Source: an uncultured Clostridia bacterium (GTDB taxonomy: Bacteria; Bacillota; Clostridia; Christensenellales; Borkfalkiaceae). From it: DNA of 64,000 nt. The notes under the pieces were generated by a model. That model ran no database searches, was not told the origin of the DNA, and saw only the letters and a list, made by a program, of their open reading frames with translations. A program made the position numbers and the translations under genes. Shown here piece by piece: positions 50,723 through 60,365 of this stretch. Within the stretch, counting starts at the first letter, position 1. Each line of letters begins with the position of its first letter. Location: assembly GCA_947588985.1 (NCBI GenBank), contig CANQBG010000001.1:124001-188000 (forward strand), written 5' to 3'.

Positions 50723-51424
50723 TCAGGGTTTATAGACAAATCTGCGGCAATTTTCACATTCGACGACGTTCCCGCCCGCGAGCTCGCTCTGATGATACTT
50801 GGGGAATTCGAATCCGCAGATACAGAAATCCCCTTTGAGCGGCACGACAATGGGGAAGATGCGCTCCTTCCGCTTTTGCTTGTAGCGCTCGAGAATGGGC
50901 GGCGCGATGTTTTTGGAGACGGCGTCGAGCTTGGCGGAGAGGTTCTTTACCTCCTCGGCTCTGGCGTCGCGCAGTTTTTTGAACTTCTCGTTGTACTCTT
51001 TGCGCTGCTTCTGCATCGCGATGGTCTGCTCCTTGAGTTTTTTGAACTCCTCGGAGACGGAATTGACTTCGCTGAGCAGTTTGTTGAGTTCGCCTTTGAC
51101 GTTGCGCAGTTTTTCGAGAAGGGATTGCGCGTTCTTCTTATAGAAGGAAATATCCCCGCCGCTCTCCTCGAGGATCTCGTCGAGATCGGCGTATTCCGCG
51201 ATCGTCTTGGTCATCTCTTCCGCGCGGTTTGCGAGATCGTCGCGGAGGGTACGGAGCTCCATGGCGTGCTTATCGAGGCTTTCGAGGCGCACTTGTGCGG
51301 AATCGATGAATTTTTTCGCCTGCGAAAACTTCTTCCATTCCTCCGTTGAGGCGAGCTCCTGCTCGATCTTCCTCAACTCGCCATCCAGCTGTTGATATTC
51401 CAACAATTCGTTTGATACCGGCAT
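50723..51424 (-). CDS. C4-type zinc-ribbon coiled-coil protein
   Basis: A 233-residue protein of the zf-RING_7/CT398-like family: a long coiled coil (about 10-185) then a zinc ribbon with CIC near 201-203 and CENC near 224-227. These are found beside Nif3 genes across bacteria, as here, and are thought to bind nucleic acid or the flagellar export system in some species. AGGAGA precedes the ATG. Confidence 0.88.
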   Translation of the reverse strand: MPVSNELLEYQQLDGELRKIEQELASTEEWKKFSQAKKFIDSAQVRLESLDKHAMELRTLRDDLANRAEEMTKTIAEYADLDEILEESGGDISFYKKNAQSLLEKLRNVKGELNKLLSEVNSVSEEFKKLKEQTIAMQKQRKEYNEKFKKLRDARAEEVKNLSAKLDAVSKNIAPPILERYKQKRKERIFPIVVPLKGDFCICGFEFPKYHQSELAGGNVVECENCRRFVYKP

Positions 51425-51470
51425 ATAATCACTCTCCTACAGGAATTTTTTGCAGTCATTTTAGGGTGGA

Positions 51471-52241
51471 TCAGAGATAGCGGTCGTCCGCAAAGGTCGT
51501 GACCGGGATCTTGACATTGCGGCGGACGACGTCCGCAAAGCGGGAAAACCCGTAGTTCTCGGCGGCATAATGCGTGAGCAGGATCACATTCAGGCCGCGC
51601 TCCACGGCCTCCGTGATGAGATGGTGCTTGGCGTCGGAGGAGACCAAGGTGTCCGCGCCGTTGGACAGGGCGAAATCCACCGCGGAATATGTAAATCCCC
51701 CGCCGCAAAAACTTGCGACGCGCTTCACCGGCGCATTGCCATAGACGAGCATCTTCTTGGTGCGGAAGATCTGCGCCGTGCGCTCCGAAAAGACCTTCAT
51801 GGAGCATTCCTTCACGTCATAGACGCGGCCGTAGGCCCCCTTGGAGAGCTCCTCCATGCAGGCGAGCGGCGTCTCGCCGCCCAGCCCCCGCATCAGCCAT
51901 TCGTCGATCCCGTTTTCGGCGGCGTCGAGATTGAGATGCGCGGAGATGACGGAGATCCCCGCCTGAATGCACGCCGTGATCTTGGGGGAAGCGGCGCCGT
52001 TGAGCTGTTTGACGGCCTCCCAGATCCCGGGATGATGCGTTACGATGCAATTCGCACCCGCCTCCTTGGCCGCTTCTATGGCCCGCATGGAGAGATCGAG
52101 AGAAAACAGCACGCCTTTCACGTTCTTTCCGCAGTCGAGAATGATCCCGCTGTTGTCATACGCGCCGCGCCCGATATATTCCTCGGAGAGCGCGAAGGGC
52201 GCGAATCCGTCGATGAGTTCATAGAGTTCTTTCAATTTCAT
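51471..52241 (-). CDS. Nif3-like dinuclear metal centre protein
   Basis: A 256-residue Nif3/YqfO-family protein, which forms a hexameric ring with a dinuclear metal site. Metal-ligand segments are THHPGIW, ISAHLNLD, and the C-terminal THYAAE. Related members have been reported with GTP cyclohydrolase I-like activity, but function in most bacteria is unclear. GGAGG precedes ATG 52241, which lies inside the trmK end (23-nt overlap). Confidence 0.93.
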   Translation of the reverse strand: MKLKELYELIDGFAPFALSEEYIGRGAYDNSGIILDCGKNVKGVLFSLDLSMRAIEAAKEAGANCIVTHHPGIWEAVKQLNGAASPKITACIQAGISVISAHLNLDAAENGIDEWLMRGLGGETPLACMEELSKGAYGRVYDVKECSMKVFSERTAQIFRTKKMLVYGNAPVKRVASFCGGGFTYSAVDFALSNGADTLVSSDAKHHLITEAVERGLNVILLTHYAAENYGFSRFADVVRRNVKIPVTTFADDRYL

Positions 52242-52893
52242 GGATAACTTCCTCCCATTCTGTTTTTCGTTTGAGAAGCGCCTCTCTGCTGCCGCCCTGC
52301 ATGGCAGCCCGCAGCCGCGCCTCTGTCTTTTCCAATTCCTCCCTCGCCCGATACAGGAAGGGATAGGGTGAATTTCCGTTGAGGTTGTCCCGCCCGAAGC
52401 GGAATTCCCGCTCCGAATAGGTATCCCCACCCGCGGCACGGCCCAGGATCACATCGTAATACTTGCGCCGCACGGTCCCCTCGCAAAAGGTAAAATCCCG
52501 CTCGAGTTTCGCGCCGTGCGCCACGAGATAGCGGCGGAGCTTTTCGCTGTTCTTCATGGGCTGGAAAACAAAGCGCGGCGGAAGATACGCCCGTTCGAGG
52601 ATCTTCACGATCTCCTCGCCGCCGAGCCCCGCGATGAGGACGCAGTCGCACGGCTCGGGAAGCCCCTCCATGCCGTACGCCACGACGGGGATACACCTGC
52701 CCGCCGCGATCTCATCTTTTAGGAGCGTCTCTGCCTTCCGGAGAGATTCTGCGCTGATATCCGAGATATACGCCCGTTCGCAGAGGCAATTTTCGAGCAT
52801 ATAGCGCGTCATATAGCCGTGGTCGCAACCGATGTCGGCAAACACGCGGGCACGGGGCAACAGGGAGCAGATGTGCGCGATGCGTTCTTTCAT
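52219..52893 (-). CDS. trmK: tRNA (adenine22-N1)-methyltransferase TrmK
   Basis: A 224-residue class I SAM methyltransferase of the TrmK/YqfN family that makes m1A22 in tRNAs. SAM-binding ADIGCDHGYM is at 19-28 and the family motif LIAGLGGEEI lies near 85-95. The C-terminal coiled coil is typical. It starts on the last base of the rpoD stop, in the conserved rpoD-trmK-nif3 order. Confidence 0.93.
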   Translation of the reverse strand: MKERIAHICSLLPRARVFADIGCDHGYMTRYMLENCLCERAYISDISAESLRKAETLLKDEIAAGRCIPVVAYGMEGLPEPCDCVLIAGLGGEEIVKILERAYLPPRFVFQPMKNSEKLRRYLVAHGAKLERDFTFCEGTVRRKYYDVILGRAAGGDTYSEREFRFGRDNLNGNSPYPFLYRAREELEKTEARLRAAMQGGSREALLKRKTEWEEVIHEIERTL

Positions 52894-53948
52894 CAGTTGA
52901 GGAAATCTCTGAGTTTCTTGCTCCGCGAGGGATGGCGGAGCTTGCGGAGCGCCTTGGCCTCGATCTGCCGGATGCGCTCGCGGGTAACATTGAACTCCTT
53001 GCCGACCTCCTCGAGGGTGCGAGGCTTGCCGTCGTCGATGCCGTAGCGGAGGCGGAGCACCTTTTCCTCGCGGGGAGTGAGGGTATCGAGGACGCCGAGG
53101 AGCTGTTCTTTGAGCATGATATAGGTGACGCTGTCCCCCGGGGTCTGCGTCTTGTCGTCCTCGATGAAGTCTCCGAGGTGAGAATCCTCCTCTTCCCCGA
53201 TGGGCGTCTCCAGCGAGACGGGGTCCTGCGCGATCTTTTGGATCTCCATCACGCGCTGCACGTCGATGCCCATGGCCTCCGCGATCTCTTCGGGAAGGGG
53301 CTCGCGGCCGTTTTCCTGCAAGAGCATGCGCGAGATGCGGGTGAGCTTATTGATGGTCTCCACCATGTGGACGGGAATGCGGATGGTGCGGGCTTGGTCG
53401 GCAATGGCGCGGGTGATGGACTGGCGGATCCACCACGTCGCATACGTCGAGAACTTAAAGCCCTTCTGATAATCGAATTTTTCGACGGCCTTCATAAGGC
53501 CGAGATTTCCCTCCTGGATGAGGTCCAAAAAGAGCATGCCCCGCCCGACGTAGCGCTTCGCAATGGAGACGACGAGGCGGAGATTGGCCTCGGAGAGCCG
53601 GCGTTTAGCCGATTCGTCCCCCTCCTGCATCCTGCGTGCGAGTTCCACTTCCTCATCGCCCGAAAGAAGGGGCACACGGCCGATATCTTTCAAATACATC
53701 TTGACGGGGTCGTCGAGCCCGATGTCCGAGAGGGCCTGCTCGAAGAGCTCCTTGTCCCGCTCATCCTCATCGTAGATGCTCACCCCCATCTCGGGAAGCA
53801 TCTTGTACACCTGATCGTACTGCTGGGGTTCGAGGTCGAACTTTTCGAGCGCGTCGCAGAGGGCATTGGTGGAAATGCTGCCCTTCATCCGATATTCCGC
53901 GGCAATGCTCTCAATGAGTTCATTCAGTTTTTCGTCGGTTACGTTCAT
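52893..53948 (-). CDS. rpoD: RNA polymerase primary sigma factor SigA/RpoD
   Basis: A 351-residue housekeeping sigma factor. An N-terminal region 1.1-like helical domain (1-70) is followed by region 1.2 ([11 protein letters not shown]), region 2 with [19 protein letters not shown] and [11 protein letters not shown], region 3, and region 4 with [20 protein letters not shown]. It should recognise the TTGACA-17-TATAAT promoters in this window. Overlaps dnaG by ATGA. Confidence 0.97.
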   Translation of the reverse strand: MNVTDEKLNELIESIAAEYRMKGSISTNALCDALEKFDLEPQQYDQVYKMLPEMGVSIYDEDERDKELFEQALSDIGLDDPVKMYLKDIGRVPLLSGDEEVELARRMQEGDESAKRRLSEANLRLVVSIAKRYVGRGMLFLDLIQEGNLGLMKAVEKFDYQKGFKFSTYATWWIRQSITRAIADQARTIRIPVHMVETINKLTRISRMLLQENGREPLPEEIAEAMGIDVQRVMEIQKIAQDPVSLETPIGEEEDSHLGDFIEDDKTQTPGDSVTYIMLKEQLLGVLDTLTPREEKVLRLRYGIDDGKPRTLEEVGKEFNVTRERIRQIEAKALRKLRHPSRSKKLRDFLN

Positions 53949-55747
53949 GCTTTTCCTCCGATAGTTTTCTTCATTCGGTTGATTTTTTTATTGTATTCGT
54001 CGATTTGCCGTAAAATCTCCGTGCGCTCCTCGTCGGACCCCGCGGAGTCGAACCGCGCGGCCGCTTCGGCCTTCTTGGAGAGAAGCGAAGAGATCTCGAG
54101 AGACGCAAGGCTATCCTGAAAATATTTTTCGGCAACGGGCCCCTCGAGGTTGTCGCCGTAGTCGAGATTCAATACCTCCGAGAGCTCGCCGTCGGGGTCC
54201 ATGAGGTCGAAGAGCCCGGCCGGACGCACGCCCCCTTCCGCCCTTCCGCGCAGGATATACGCGGCAATGGCGCGATGTTCTTCATCCGCAAACTCCACCG
54301 AAGCGAGATCGCAGGCGGCGGCATACGGTTTGGACAGCAAACAGGCCGCGAGCACAAAGCGGGCCGCGCGCATTCCGCCCGTGACCGTCTCCCGTTTGGC
54401 GGACGGACGGACGGGCTCGGAGGGCTGTTGCGGCTTGGACGGCGTCTGTTCGAGGTCGCGCAGGAGCGCCGTCTGGCTGATGCCCGAACTCGCAGAGAGC
54501 CGGGCGAGGAGCTCTTCCCGCTCGGCCGCGCTCTCTACTTCCTTCAGAACTTCCAGCGATTCTTTCACGAAATCCCGCCGCGCATAGGGGTCGGAGAGGT
54601 CGTATTTGCGGCGCACGGAGAGCAACCGGAAATCAATGAGCGGCATAGCCTTTTCGAGGCAGTCCCGGTAGCCTTCGGGGCCCATTTGGCGTACGACGTC
54701 GTCTGGATCCAGCCCCTCGGGCATGGGAACGACGCGCACTTTGATCCCTTCGTCCTTTAAGATATCGAGGCCGCGGAGATTGGCGTGCTGGCCAGCAAAG
54801 TCGCCGTCGTAGCTGATGAGGACGTTGTCGGTATACCGCTTGGCGAGGCGGGCCTGTTCCTTCGTGAGGGAGGTACCCATGCTCGCAACGACGTTGTGAA
54901 ATCCCGCCTGATAGAGGGAGATCGTATCCATGTACCCCTCCACCATGATGAGATTGGAGAGATTCCCGAGCCGCTTCTCCTTCTTGACGAGGTTGATATT
55001 GAAGAGCGTCTTGCTCTTGTTGAAGAGGACGGTCTCCCGCGTATTTTTATACTTCGCGCGGTCGGTGGGCTTCATGACCCTGCCGCCGAAGGCAATGACG
55101 TCGTCGAGCTGGTCGATGATGGGAATGATGAGGCGACCGCCCTCTGCGTCGATGAGCCTCCCCTCCTCCGTCCGCGTACAGGCCCCGCTCTCCACGCACT
55201 CCTCGGGCGTGAAGCCGTTGGCGAGCAGATGGGCGGGAAGGCCGGCGTAATCGAGGGAGGCGCCGATCCCGAACTTGCGGAGGACGGGGCTCGTGAGACC
55301 GCGCTTGGCGATATAGTCGAGGTGCTCTGCGGCCCTTCCCGAATAGAGATTGTTGAGATAAAACCGCGCCGCCGTTTTCATGAGCGCAGAGAGCCTGTCC
55401 CGCTTTTTTTTCTTGGCGGCGGCTTCCTCGGCGGCCCTGTCGTCGTAGGCGGGAACTTCCAGCCCCGCGCGGGCGGCGAGCAGCTGCACGGCCTGCATGA
55501 AATCGACGTTCTCGTATTCTTTTATAAAAGTGATAACGTCGCCCGAACGCCCGCAGCCGAAACAGTGGTAGAACTTGTCTGCGCCGTTGATGGCAAAGGA
55601 GGGCGTCTTTTCGTGATGAAAGGGGCAGCACGCCCAATATTGGTATCCCCTTCTTTCTAACTTTACATACGAGCCGATGACTTCGATAATGTCGTTTTTT
55701 TCCTTCAGCACGCGGACAAATTCGGTAAACTCGCTCTTGCCCGTCAT
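53945..55747 (-). CDS. dnaG: DNA primase
   Basis: A 600-residue primase. An N-terminal CHC2 zinc finger ([11 protein letters not shown], then CFGCG), the RNAP-like core, a TOPRIM domain with VEGYMD and SYDGDFAG, and a C-terminal helicase-binding region are all present. It synthesises RNA primers for the DnaB helicase complex. dgt-dnaG-rpoD are coupled by ATGA overlaps; the rpsU member of the classical macromolecular operon is absent. Confidence 0.97.
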   Translation of the reverse strand: MTGKSEFTEFVRVLKEKNDIIEVIGSYVKLERRGYQYWACCPFHHEKTPSFAINGADKFYHCFGCGRSGDVITFIKEYENVDFMQAVQLLAARAGLEVPAYDDRAAEEAAAKKKKRDRLSALMKTAARFYLNNLYSGRAAEHLDYIAKRGLTSPVLRKFGIGASLDYAGLPAHLLANGFTPEECVESGACTRTEEGRLIDAEGGRLIIPIIDQLDDVIAFGGRVMKPTDRAKYKNTRETVLFNKSKTLFNINLVKKEKRLGNLSNLIMVEGYMDTISLYQAGFHNVVASMGTSLTKEQARLAKRYTDNVLISYDGDFAGQHANLRGLDILKDEGIKVRVVPMPEGLDPDDVVRQMGPEGYRDCLEKAMPLIDFRLLSVRRKYDLSDPYARRDFVKESLEVLKEVESAAEREELLARLSASSGISQTALLRDLEQTPSKPQQPSEPVRPSAKRETVTGGMRAARFVLAACLLSKPYAAACDLASVEFADEEHRAIAAYILRGRAEGGVRPAGLFDLMDPDGELSEVLNLDYGDNLEGPVAEKYFQDSLASLEISSLLSKKAEAAARFDSAGSDEERTEILRQIDEYNKKINRMKKTIGGKA

Positions 55748-56739
55748 ACGCTCCCCTCCCGCGGCACGAAGAGCTCTTTGAAGATCCCGATGGCGTATTT
55801 ATCGGTCATGGAGGAGAGATAATCGCACACGGCGCGCGGCGCATCCGTCTTGGCCGTCTCCCGATAGAGGACGGGGAGCGCGGCGGGATTTTCCATAAAA
55901 TATGTATAGAGCGCCCGAAGCATCCGTTCCGCACTTTCCTGAATGAGCTCATTGGCGTGCTCATAGACGCGGTCGAACATGAAGGCGCGGAGTTCATCGA
56001 GCGCTTCCTGCTTCTCGGCGGACATCCGGACATAGGGTTTCCCCTCCGACTCGGCGCAGATATCGCAGATGGCCGTGTTGATGCGGGAGGAGGTGTCCCT
56101 TCCGAACACCTTCACGGGGCCCGGGGGAAGTTCGCTCTCCTTCACGCACCCCGCGCGGATGGCGTCCTCGATGTCGTGATTGATGTAGGCGATCCTGTCT
56201 GCAAGGGAGACGACGACCCCTTCGAGCGTGGCGGGTCTGCCGTTTTTGCCGTGATTCAAAATGCCGTCGCGCACCTCATAGGTGAGGTTGAGCCCCCGGC
56301 CGTCCTTCTCCAAGAGATCGACGACGCGCAGGGACTGTTCGGAATGACGGAAACCGGTGGGACAGAGCGAATTGAGAAGGCGCTCCCCCACATGTCCGAA
56401 GGGCGTGTGGCCGAGATCGTGCCCGAGCGCGATCGCCTCCGCAAGGTCCTCGTTGAGCGAAAGACAGCGGGCAAGCGAGCGGGCGATCTGCGAGACGTCG
56501 AGCGTGTGCGTGAGCCGCGACATGTAGTGATCTCCGTCGGGCGCAAAAAAGACCTGCGTCTTGTTCTTGAGGCGCAGGAAGGCCTTGGAGTAGATGATCC
56601 GGTCGCGGTCGCGCTGAAAATCCGTGCGCATGGGGCAAGGCTCCTCCTCCCGCAACCTTCCGCGCGTATCGGCGGATTTCTTCGCGTAGGGAGAGAGGAA
56701 CGCAGCTTCTTTTTCGAATGTGATTTCTTTTCCGTTCAT
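55744..56739 (-). CDS. dgt: deoxyguanosinetriphosphate triphosphohydrolase-like protein
   Basis: A 331-residue HD-domain dNTP triphosphohydrolase of the short Dgt family. The HD motif is visible in RLTHTLDV (first His) and GHDLGHTPFGH (His-Asp), with a further aspartate in SLADRIAYINHD. It hydrolyses dNTPs to nucleoside and triphosphate. ATG 56739 is chosen by similarity; the Shine-Dalgarno GAG is weak. It leads the dgt-dnaG-rpoD-trmK-nif3-zinc ribbon operon. Confidence 0.92.
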   Translation of the reverse strand: MNGKEITFEKEAAFLSPYAKKSADTRGRLREEEPCPMRTDFQRDRDRIIYSKAFLRLKNKTQVFFAPDGDHYMSRLTHTLDVSQIARSLARCLSLNEDLAEAIALGHDLGHTPFGHVGERLLNSLCPTGFRHSEQSLRVVDLLEKDGRGLNLTYEVRDGILNHGKNGRPATLEGVVVSLADRIAYINHDIEDAIRAGCVKESELPPGPVKVFGRDTSSRINTAICDICAESEGKPYVRMSAEKQEALDELRAFMFDRVYEHANELIQESAERMLRALYTYFMENPAALPVLYRETAKTDAPRAVCDYLSSMTDKYAIGIFKELFVPREGSV

Positions 56740-56763
56740 CACTCTATATATTCGTCGAAAAGA

Positions 56764-56797
56764 AAAAAATTTCCTTCGATATCTGAGGAAATTTTTT
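56764..56797. terminator. terminator between the SDR gene and dgt
   Basis: Twelve-bp stem AAAAAATTTCCT (56764-56775) / AGGAAATTTTTT (56786-56797); on the minus strand T-rich sequence follows. It ends the shikimate operon transcript. Confidence 0.75.
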
Positions 56798-56865
56798 AAC
56801 TTTTTTTCAATTTTTCCGACCATAAGCCCCCGAAAATCCCGCCTTTTTTTACGAAATTTGCGCGC

Positions 56866-57564
56866 TTAAAGGGTGAATCCGCCGTCTACGGTGAGCACCT
56901 GCCCCGTGATGTAGGGCTGCTCGGAAAGGAACACCGCGGCGGCGGCGATCTCTTCGGGACGGGCGAATCTTCCGAGCGGGATCTCCCCTTTTAAGGTTTC
57001 GAGCTCTTCCTCCGAAAATTTTGCGTTCATGCGGGTATCGACGACGCCCGGGCTCACGCAGTTGCACGTCACACCCGCGGGCGCGAGCTCCTTGGCAAGC
57101 GAACGGATGAGCGCGGCGACGGCGGCTTTGGAGGCCGCATACAGGCTCTCACAACTCGCCCCCCGCTCTCCCCAGACGGAGGTCACGGCGACGATGCTCC
57201 CGCCCCGCACGAAGAGTTTTTTGAGGGCATGCTTGCAGGCAAACAGCGCCCCGCCGAAATTGACGTCCATCACGCGGCGATATTCCGCCTGCGAAATATC
57301 CTGAATTTGCGCAAACGACGAGACGCCGGCATTCAGCACGAGGACATCGAGTGAAGAAAGTTGCGCGAAGAGCGCGATGAGCTCCTCCTCCTTCGCGGAA
57401 TCCACCTTCAGAAATTGCACGTTTGGGCACAGGGTTTCGGCATACAGGCGGTCGGATTCGTCGGAAGAATAGGTCGCCGTGACGAGATCCCCCCTCTCCG
57501 AAAAGGCCTTGACAATGGCGAGCCCGATCCCCCTTGTTCCGCCGGTTACGAGGACCCTTTTCAC
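56866..57564 (-). CDS. short-chain dehydrogenase/reductase
   Basis: A 232-residue classical SDR (FabG-like). The NAD(P) motif TGGTRGIG is near 7-14, NAG near 82, the catalytic Ser in VAVTSVWG, and YAASK for the Tyr-Lys pair. The C-terminus ends in GQVLTVDGGFTL. Its GTG start overlaps the aroK stop (GTGA), so it is translated with the shikimate operon, but no aromatic step needs an extra SDR. Substrate unknown. Confidence 0.9.
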   Translation of the reverse strand: MKRVLVTGGTRGIGLAIVKAFSERGDLVTATYSSDESDRLYAETLCPNVQFLKVDSAKEEELIALFAQLSSLDVLVLNAGVSSFAQIQDISQAEYRRVMDVNFGGALFACKHALKKLFVRGGSIVAVTSVWGERGASCESLYAASKAAVAALIRSLAKELAPAGVTCNCVSPGVVDTRMNAKFSEEELETLKGEIPLGRFARPEEIAAAAVFLSEQPYITGQVLTVDGGFTL

Positions 57565-58067
57565 ACCGAAGCCGCCTTGCTTACGATTTCTTGTGCGACG
57601 TCGTCCACCGTTTTCCCGTCGGTATCCACGATAAAATCGGCAACGGCCTCGTAGATCGGCGTGCGCCACGCGAGGAGCTCTTCGAGGCGTTCCGCCGTCT
57701 TGCCCGTATCCTTGAGGAGCGGACGGGTCTCATCGGCACGGACGCGCGTCAAGAGCGTCTCGAAGCTCGCGCGGAGAAAGAAGATCTTGCCGTTTCGCTT
57801 CAAGAGCTCGCTGTTTTCGGGCTTGAGGATGAGGCCGCCGCCCGTGGAGATGACGAGCTCGTCCCGATCCGCGAGTTCGCGCACGATCTCCGTCTCGAGC
57901 GAGCGGAAGTGCGCCTCTCCATAGTATTCGAAGAGGTCGGAGATCCTGCCGAAGCGATCGGTGATGACGATATCGGTATCATACCATCTCCACTTCGTGA
58001 GCTCGGCAATGCGGATGCCCACGCTCGATTTGCCCACGCCCATCATGCCGCAAAGTACGATATTCAT
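57561..58067 (-). CDS. aroK: shikimate kinase
   Basis: A 168-residue P-loop kinase phosphorylating shikimate. P-loop GMMGVGKSS is at 7-15, the DTD motif binds shikimate, STGGG follows, and the lid arginine lies in ADETRPLL. Overlaps aroQ upstream and the SDR gene downstream by 4 nt each. Confidence 0.96.
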   Translation of the reverse strand: MNIVLCGMMGVGKSSVGIRIAELTKWRWYDTDIVITDRFGRISDLFEYYGEAHFRSLETEIVRELADRDELVISTGGGLILKPENSELLKRNGKIFFLRASFETLLTRVRADETRPLLKDTGKTAERLEELLAWRTPIYEAVADFIVDTDGKTVDDVAQEIVSKAASV

Positions 58068-58486
58068 AACCAAAAACTCTCCAATGCAAGAAAATAGCTG
58101 TATTTGCCGAAGCCGAGGATCTCCCCCTTGCAGACGGGGGTCAACACCGAATTTCTGCGGAACTCCTCGCGCGCGTGCACATTGCTCATATGCACCTCGA
58201 CGACGGGAACGGTGACTGCCGCGATCGCGTCGCGGATGGCGTAGGAATAGTGCGTGTAGGCGCCCGCATTGAGGACGATCCCATCGTACTTCCCCTCGGC
58301 ATCCTGAATAGCCGCGCAGAGGTCGCCCTCGCAATTGCTCTGAAAGAAGTCCGCGCTGTGACCGTGCGCCTCCGCGAAGGCCGCAAGCTCCTTCTCGATC
58401 TCTTCGAGGGTAGCCTCGCCGTAGATCGCATTCTCGCGCCTTCCCGTGAGATTGAGGTTGACGCCGTTGAGCACCAAAAATTTCAT
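58064..58486 (-). CDS. aroQ: 3-dehydroquinate dehydratase, type II
   Basis: A 140-residue type II dehydroquinase that forms dodecamers. Family motifs are LNGVNLNLTGRRE, QSNCEGDL, NAGAYTHYSYA with the catalytic histidine region, and VEVHMSNVHAREEFR. GGGAGG precedes ATG 58486, which overlaps aroE by ATGA. Confidence 0.97.
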   Translation of the reverse strand: MKFLVLNGVNLNLTGRRENAIYGEATLEEIEKELAAFAEAHGHSADFFQSNCEGDLCAAIQDAEGKYDGIVLNAGAYTHYSYAIRDAIAAVTVPVVEVHMSNVHAREEFRRNSVLTPVCKGEILGFGKYSYFLALESFWL

Positions 58487-59316
58487 GATGATACCTCCCT
58501 GTATTGCTTCCACAGTCTGCCCGCCTCTTTTGCGTCTGCGGGCTCGGAAAGAAAGATGCAGTCTGCCATATAGGCCTGATAGAAGAGCATGGCTTCGCCG
58601 TTTTCCACCGGCTTTCCGTACCTTTCCGCCACGCGCAAAAATTCCGAGCGCGGCGGCGTATAGATGAGGTCGATGGCCGCCCCGCATTCCTTCAAAAGTC
58701 GTTCCGCGGTGTCCGTCTCCCCCGTATCGTATCGTAAAGCGGGAAGCGCGCCCTCCGTGTTGTGCATGCCGACGCCCGTACAGTTCAAAAGGAAGTCGAA
58801 TTTGCGCACGGGGACCTCAGAAAGCGGCGTGAAGCCGCCGAATTCCGCATAGACTTTTGCAAGGCGCGCACCGTCGCGCTCGAAGGCAAAGACGTTCGCA
58901 CCCCCTTCGCAGAGTTTTTTGATGCAGCTCCTGCCGGCTCCCCCCGCCCCGAGCACGAGGACGGATTTCCCTTTCACGTCGAAGCCCGCATTTTCGAGCA
59001 TCAGCATGAAGCCGTATCCATCGGTGTTATAGCCGATGCGCGGCTTGGAGACGACGGTGTTCACCGCGCCGAAGGTGGCCGCGTCCCCGCGAAGTTCCTT
59101 CAAGCGGGGGATGATCTCCCCTTTGAACGGGATGGTGACGTTGAATCCGTCGAACCGGGCAAAGAGCTCTTCGGCCAGCGCCTCGAACTGCTCGGGCGCG
59201 ATGCTCACCTTTTCATAGCGGCATTGCGTCTTGAACCGACGCTCCAAAAGAAAGGTATGGATGGCGGGGCTTCCGGATGCGGACACATCCTTCCCGACTA
59301 CGGCGAGATTTAACAT
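58483..59316 (-). CDS. aroE: shikimate dehydrogenase
   Basis: A 277-residue NADP-dependent enzyme reducing 3-dehydroshikimate. The shikimate-binding SPAIH and the catalytic lysine in NVTIPFKGE are present, followed by the Rossmann GAGGAGR and C-terminal QAYMAD. Overlaps aroB by 7 nt at its start. Confidence 0.96.
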   Translation of the reverse strand: MLNLAVVGKDVSASGSPAIHTFLLERRFKTQCRYEKVSIAPEQFEALAEELFARFDGFNVTIPFKGEIIPRLKELRGDAATFGAVNTVVSKPRIGYNTDGYGFMLMLENAGFDVKGKSVLVLGAGGAGRSCIKKLCEGGANVFAFERDGARLAKVYAEFGGFTPLSEVPVRKFDFLLNCTGVGMHNTEGALPALRYDTGETDTAERLLKECGAAIDLIYTPPRSEFLRVAERYGKPVENGEAMLFYQAYMADCIFLSEPADAKEAGRLWKQYREVSS

Positions 59317-60365
59317 AGCCTCTTTCCGACCTCCCGAAGTTCCCTCTCGTATTCGGCATAGGAGAGGCGCAGAATTTCATATCTTTCCAAAGCGACGGGC
59401 ACCGTGAGCGTCACCTCCCCCGCCGCCATGTTCTTCTTATCGCGCAGTGCCTGTGTGAGGTCGAGTGTGGGCCTCTCACGGCTTTCGAGTGCGGAAAAGC
59501 AGAGCGTTTTGAGGTCTTGCAGGAAGCGCGCGTCCGCCTCAAAATGCCGCGCCGCAAGTCCGCTCTCGAAGAGCAGACCCCAGAGCACGCATTCTCCATG
59601 CGAGAGCCCCGAGGAGAGCTCGATGGCGTGGCCGGTGGTGTGGCCGAGGTTGAGGCACCTGCGCAGGCCCTTTTCGAGAGGGTCTTTTGGGACGATTCCG
59701 GCCTTGACGCAAATATTCTCGGGGACGATCTCCGCGAGAAATCCGAGATCGAAGAGGTCGGGTGCGGACGTGAGTTTCTCAAAGAGCGGCCGCGAGAGCG
59801 CACCGTGCTTGATGATCTCTCCGAGCCCGCAGCGGAGCTCCCGGCGGGGCAGCGTTTTCAAAAAGACGCGATCGACATAGACATAGGCGGGCTGTTTGAA
59901 GGCGCCGACGAGGTTCTTCACCCCGCAAAAGTCCACGGCCGTTTTGCCGCCCACAGAACTATCCACCTGCGCGAGGAGCGTCGTGGGGATCTGAATGCAG
60001 GAGATCCCCCGCATATAGAGGCTTGCCGCAAGGCCGCCGAGATCCCCCACCACGCCGCCGCCGAGGGCGATGAGCGTGGAGTTGCGCCGAAGCCCCGCCT
60101 CCGCCATCGCGCGAAGGAGCGCAAAGAGCGTCGTCTCGTTTTTATTTTCCTCTCCCGCCTCCATGACAAAGACGGGCACGCCTTCGAGCGCGCGGGAAAT
60201 TTGCCTTTGATAAAGCCGTACAACGTTGGAATCGGTGAATACGATGCCGCCGCCCGCGAGCAGTTGTTCCCGCATGGGGGCGAGCACGGCGGAAAAGACA
60301 TGTTGGCGGCAGATCACCTTGCTCTCCGTCCTCTCCCGCGCCGTGATGATGGGGATGGTCCTCAT
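59310..60365 (-). CDS. aroB: 3-dehydroquinate synthase
   Basis: A 351-residue NAD-dependent, zinc-containing enzyme closing the DAHP ring. GGGVVGDLGGLAAS, TTLLAQVDSSVGGK, the GLGEIIKHG segment and NLGHTTGHAIE, with metal-binding Glu and His residues, are present. The ATG overlaps the aroC stop by ATGA. Confidence 0.97.
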   Translation of the reverse strand: MRTIPIITARERTESKVICRQHVFSAVLAPMREQLLAGGGIVFTDSNVVRLYQRQISRALEGVPVFVMEAGEENKNETTLFALLRAMAEAGLRRNSTLIALGGGVVGDLGGLAASLYMRGISCIQIPTTLLAQVDSSVGGKTAVDFCGVKNLVGAFKQPAYVYVDRVFLKTLPRRELRCGLGEIIKHGALSRPLFEKLTSAPDLFDLGFLAEIVPENICVKAGIVPKDPLEKGLRRCLNLGHTTGHAIELSSGLSHGECVLWGLLFESGLAARHFEADARFLQDLKTLCFSALESRERPTLDLTQALRDKKNMAAGEVTLTVPVALERYEILRLSYAEYERELREVGKRLC

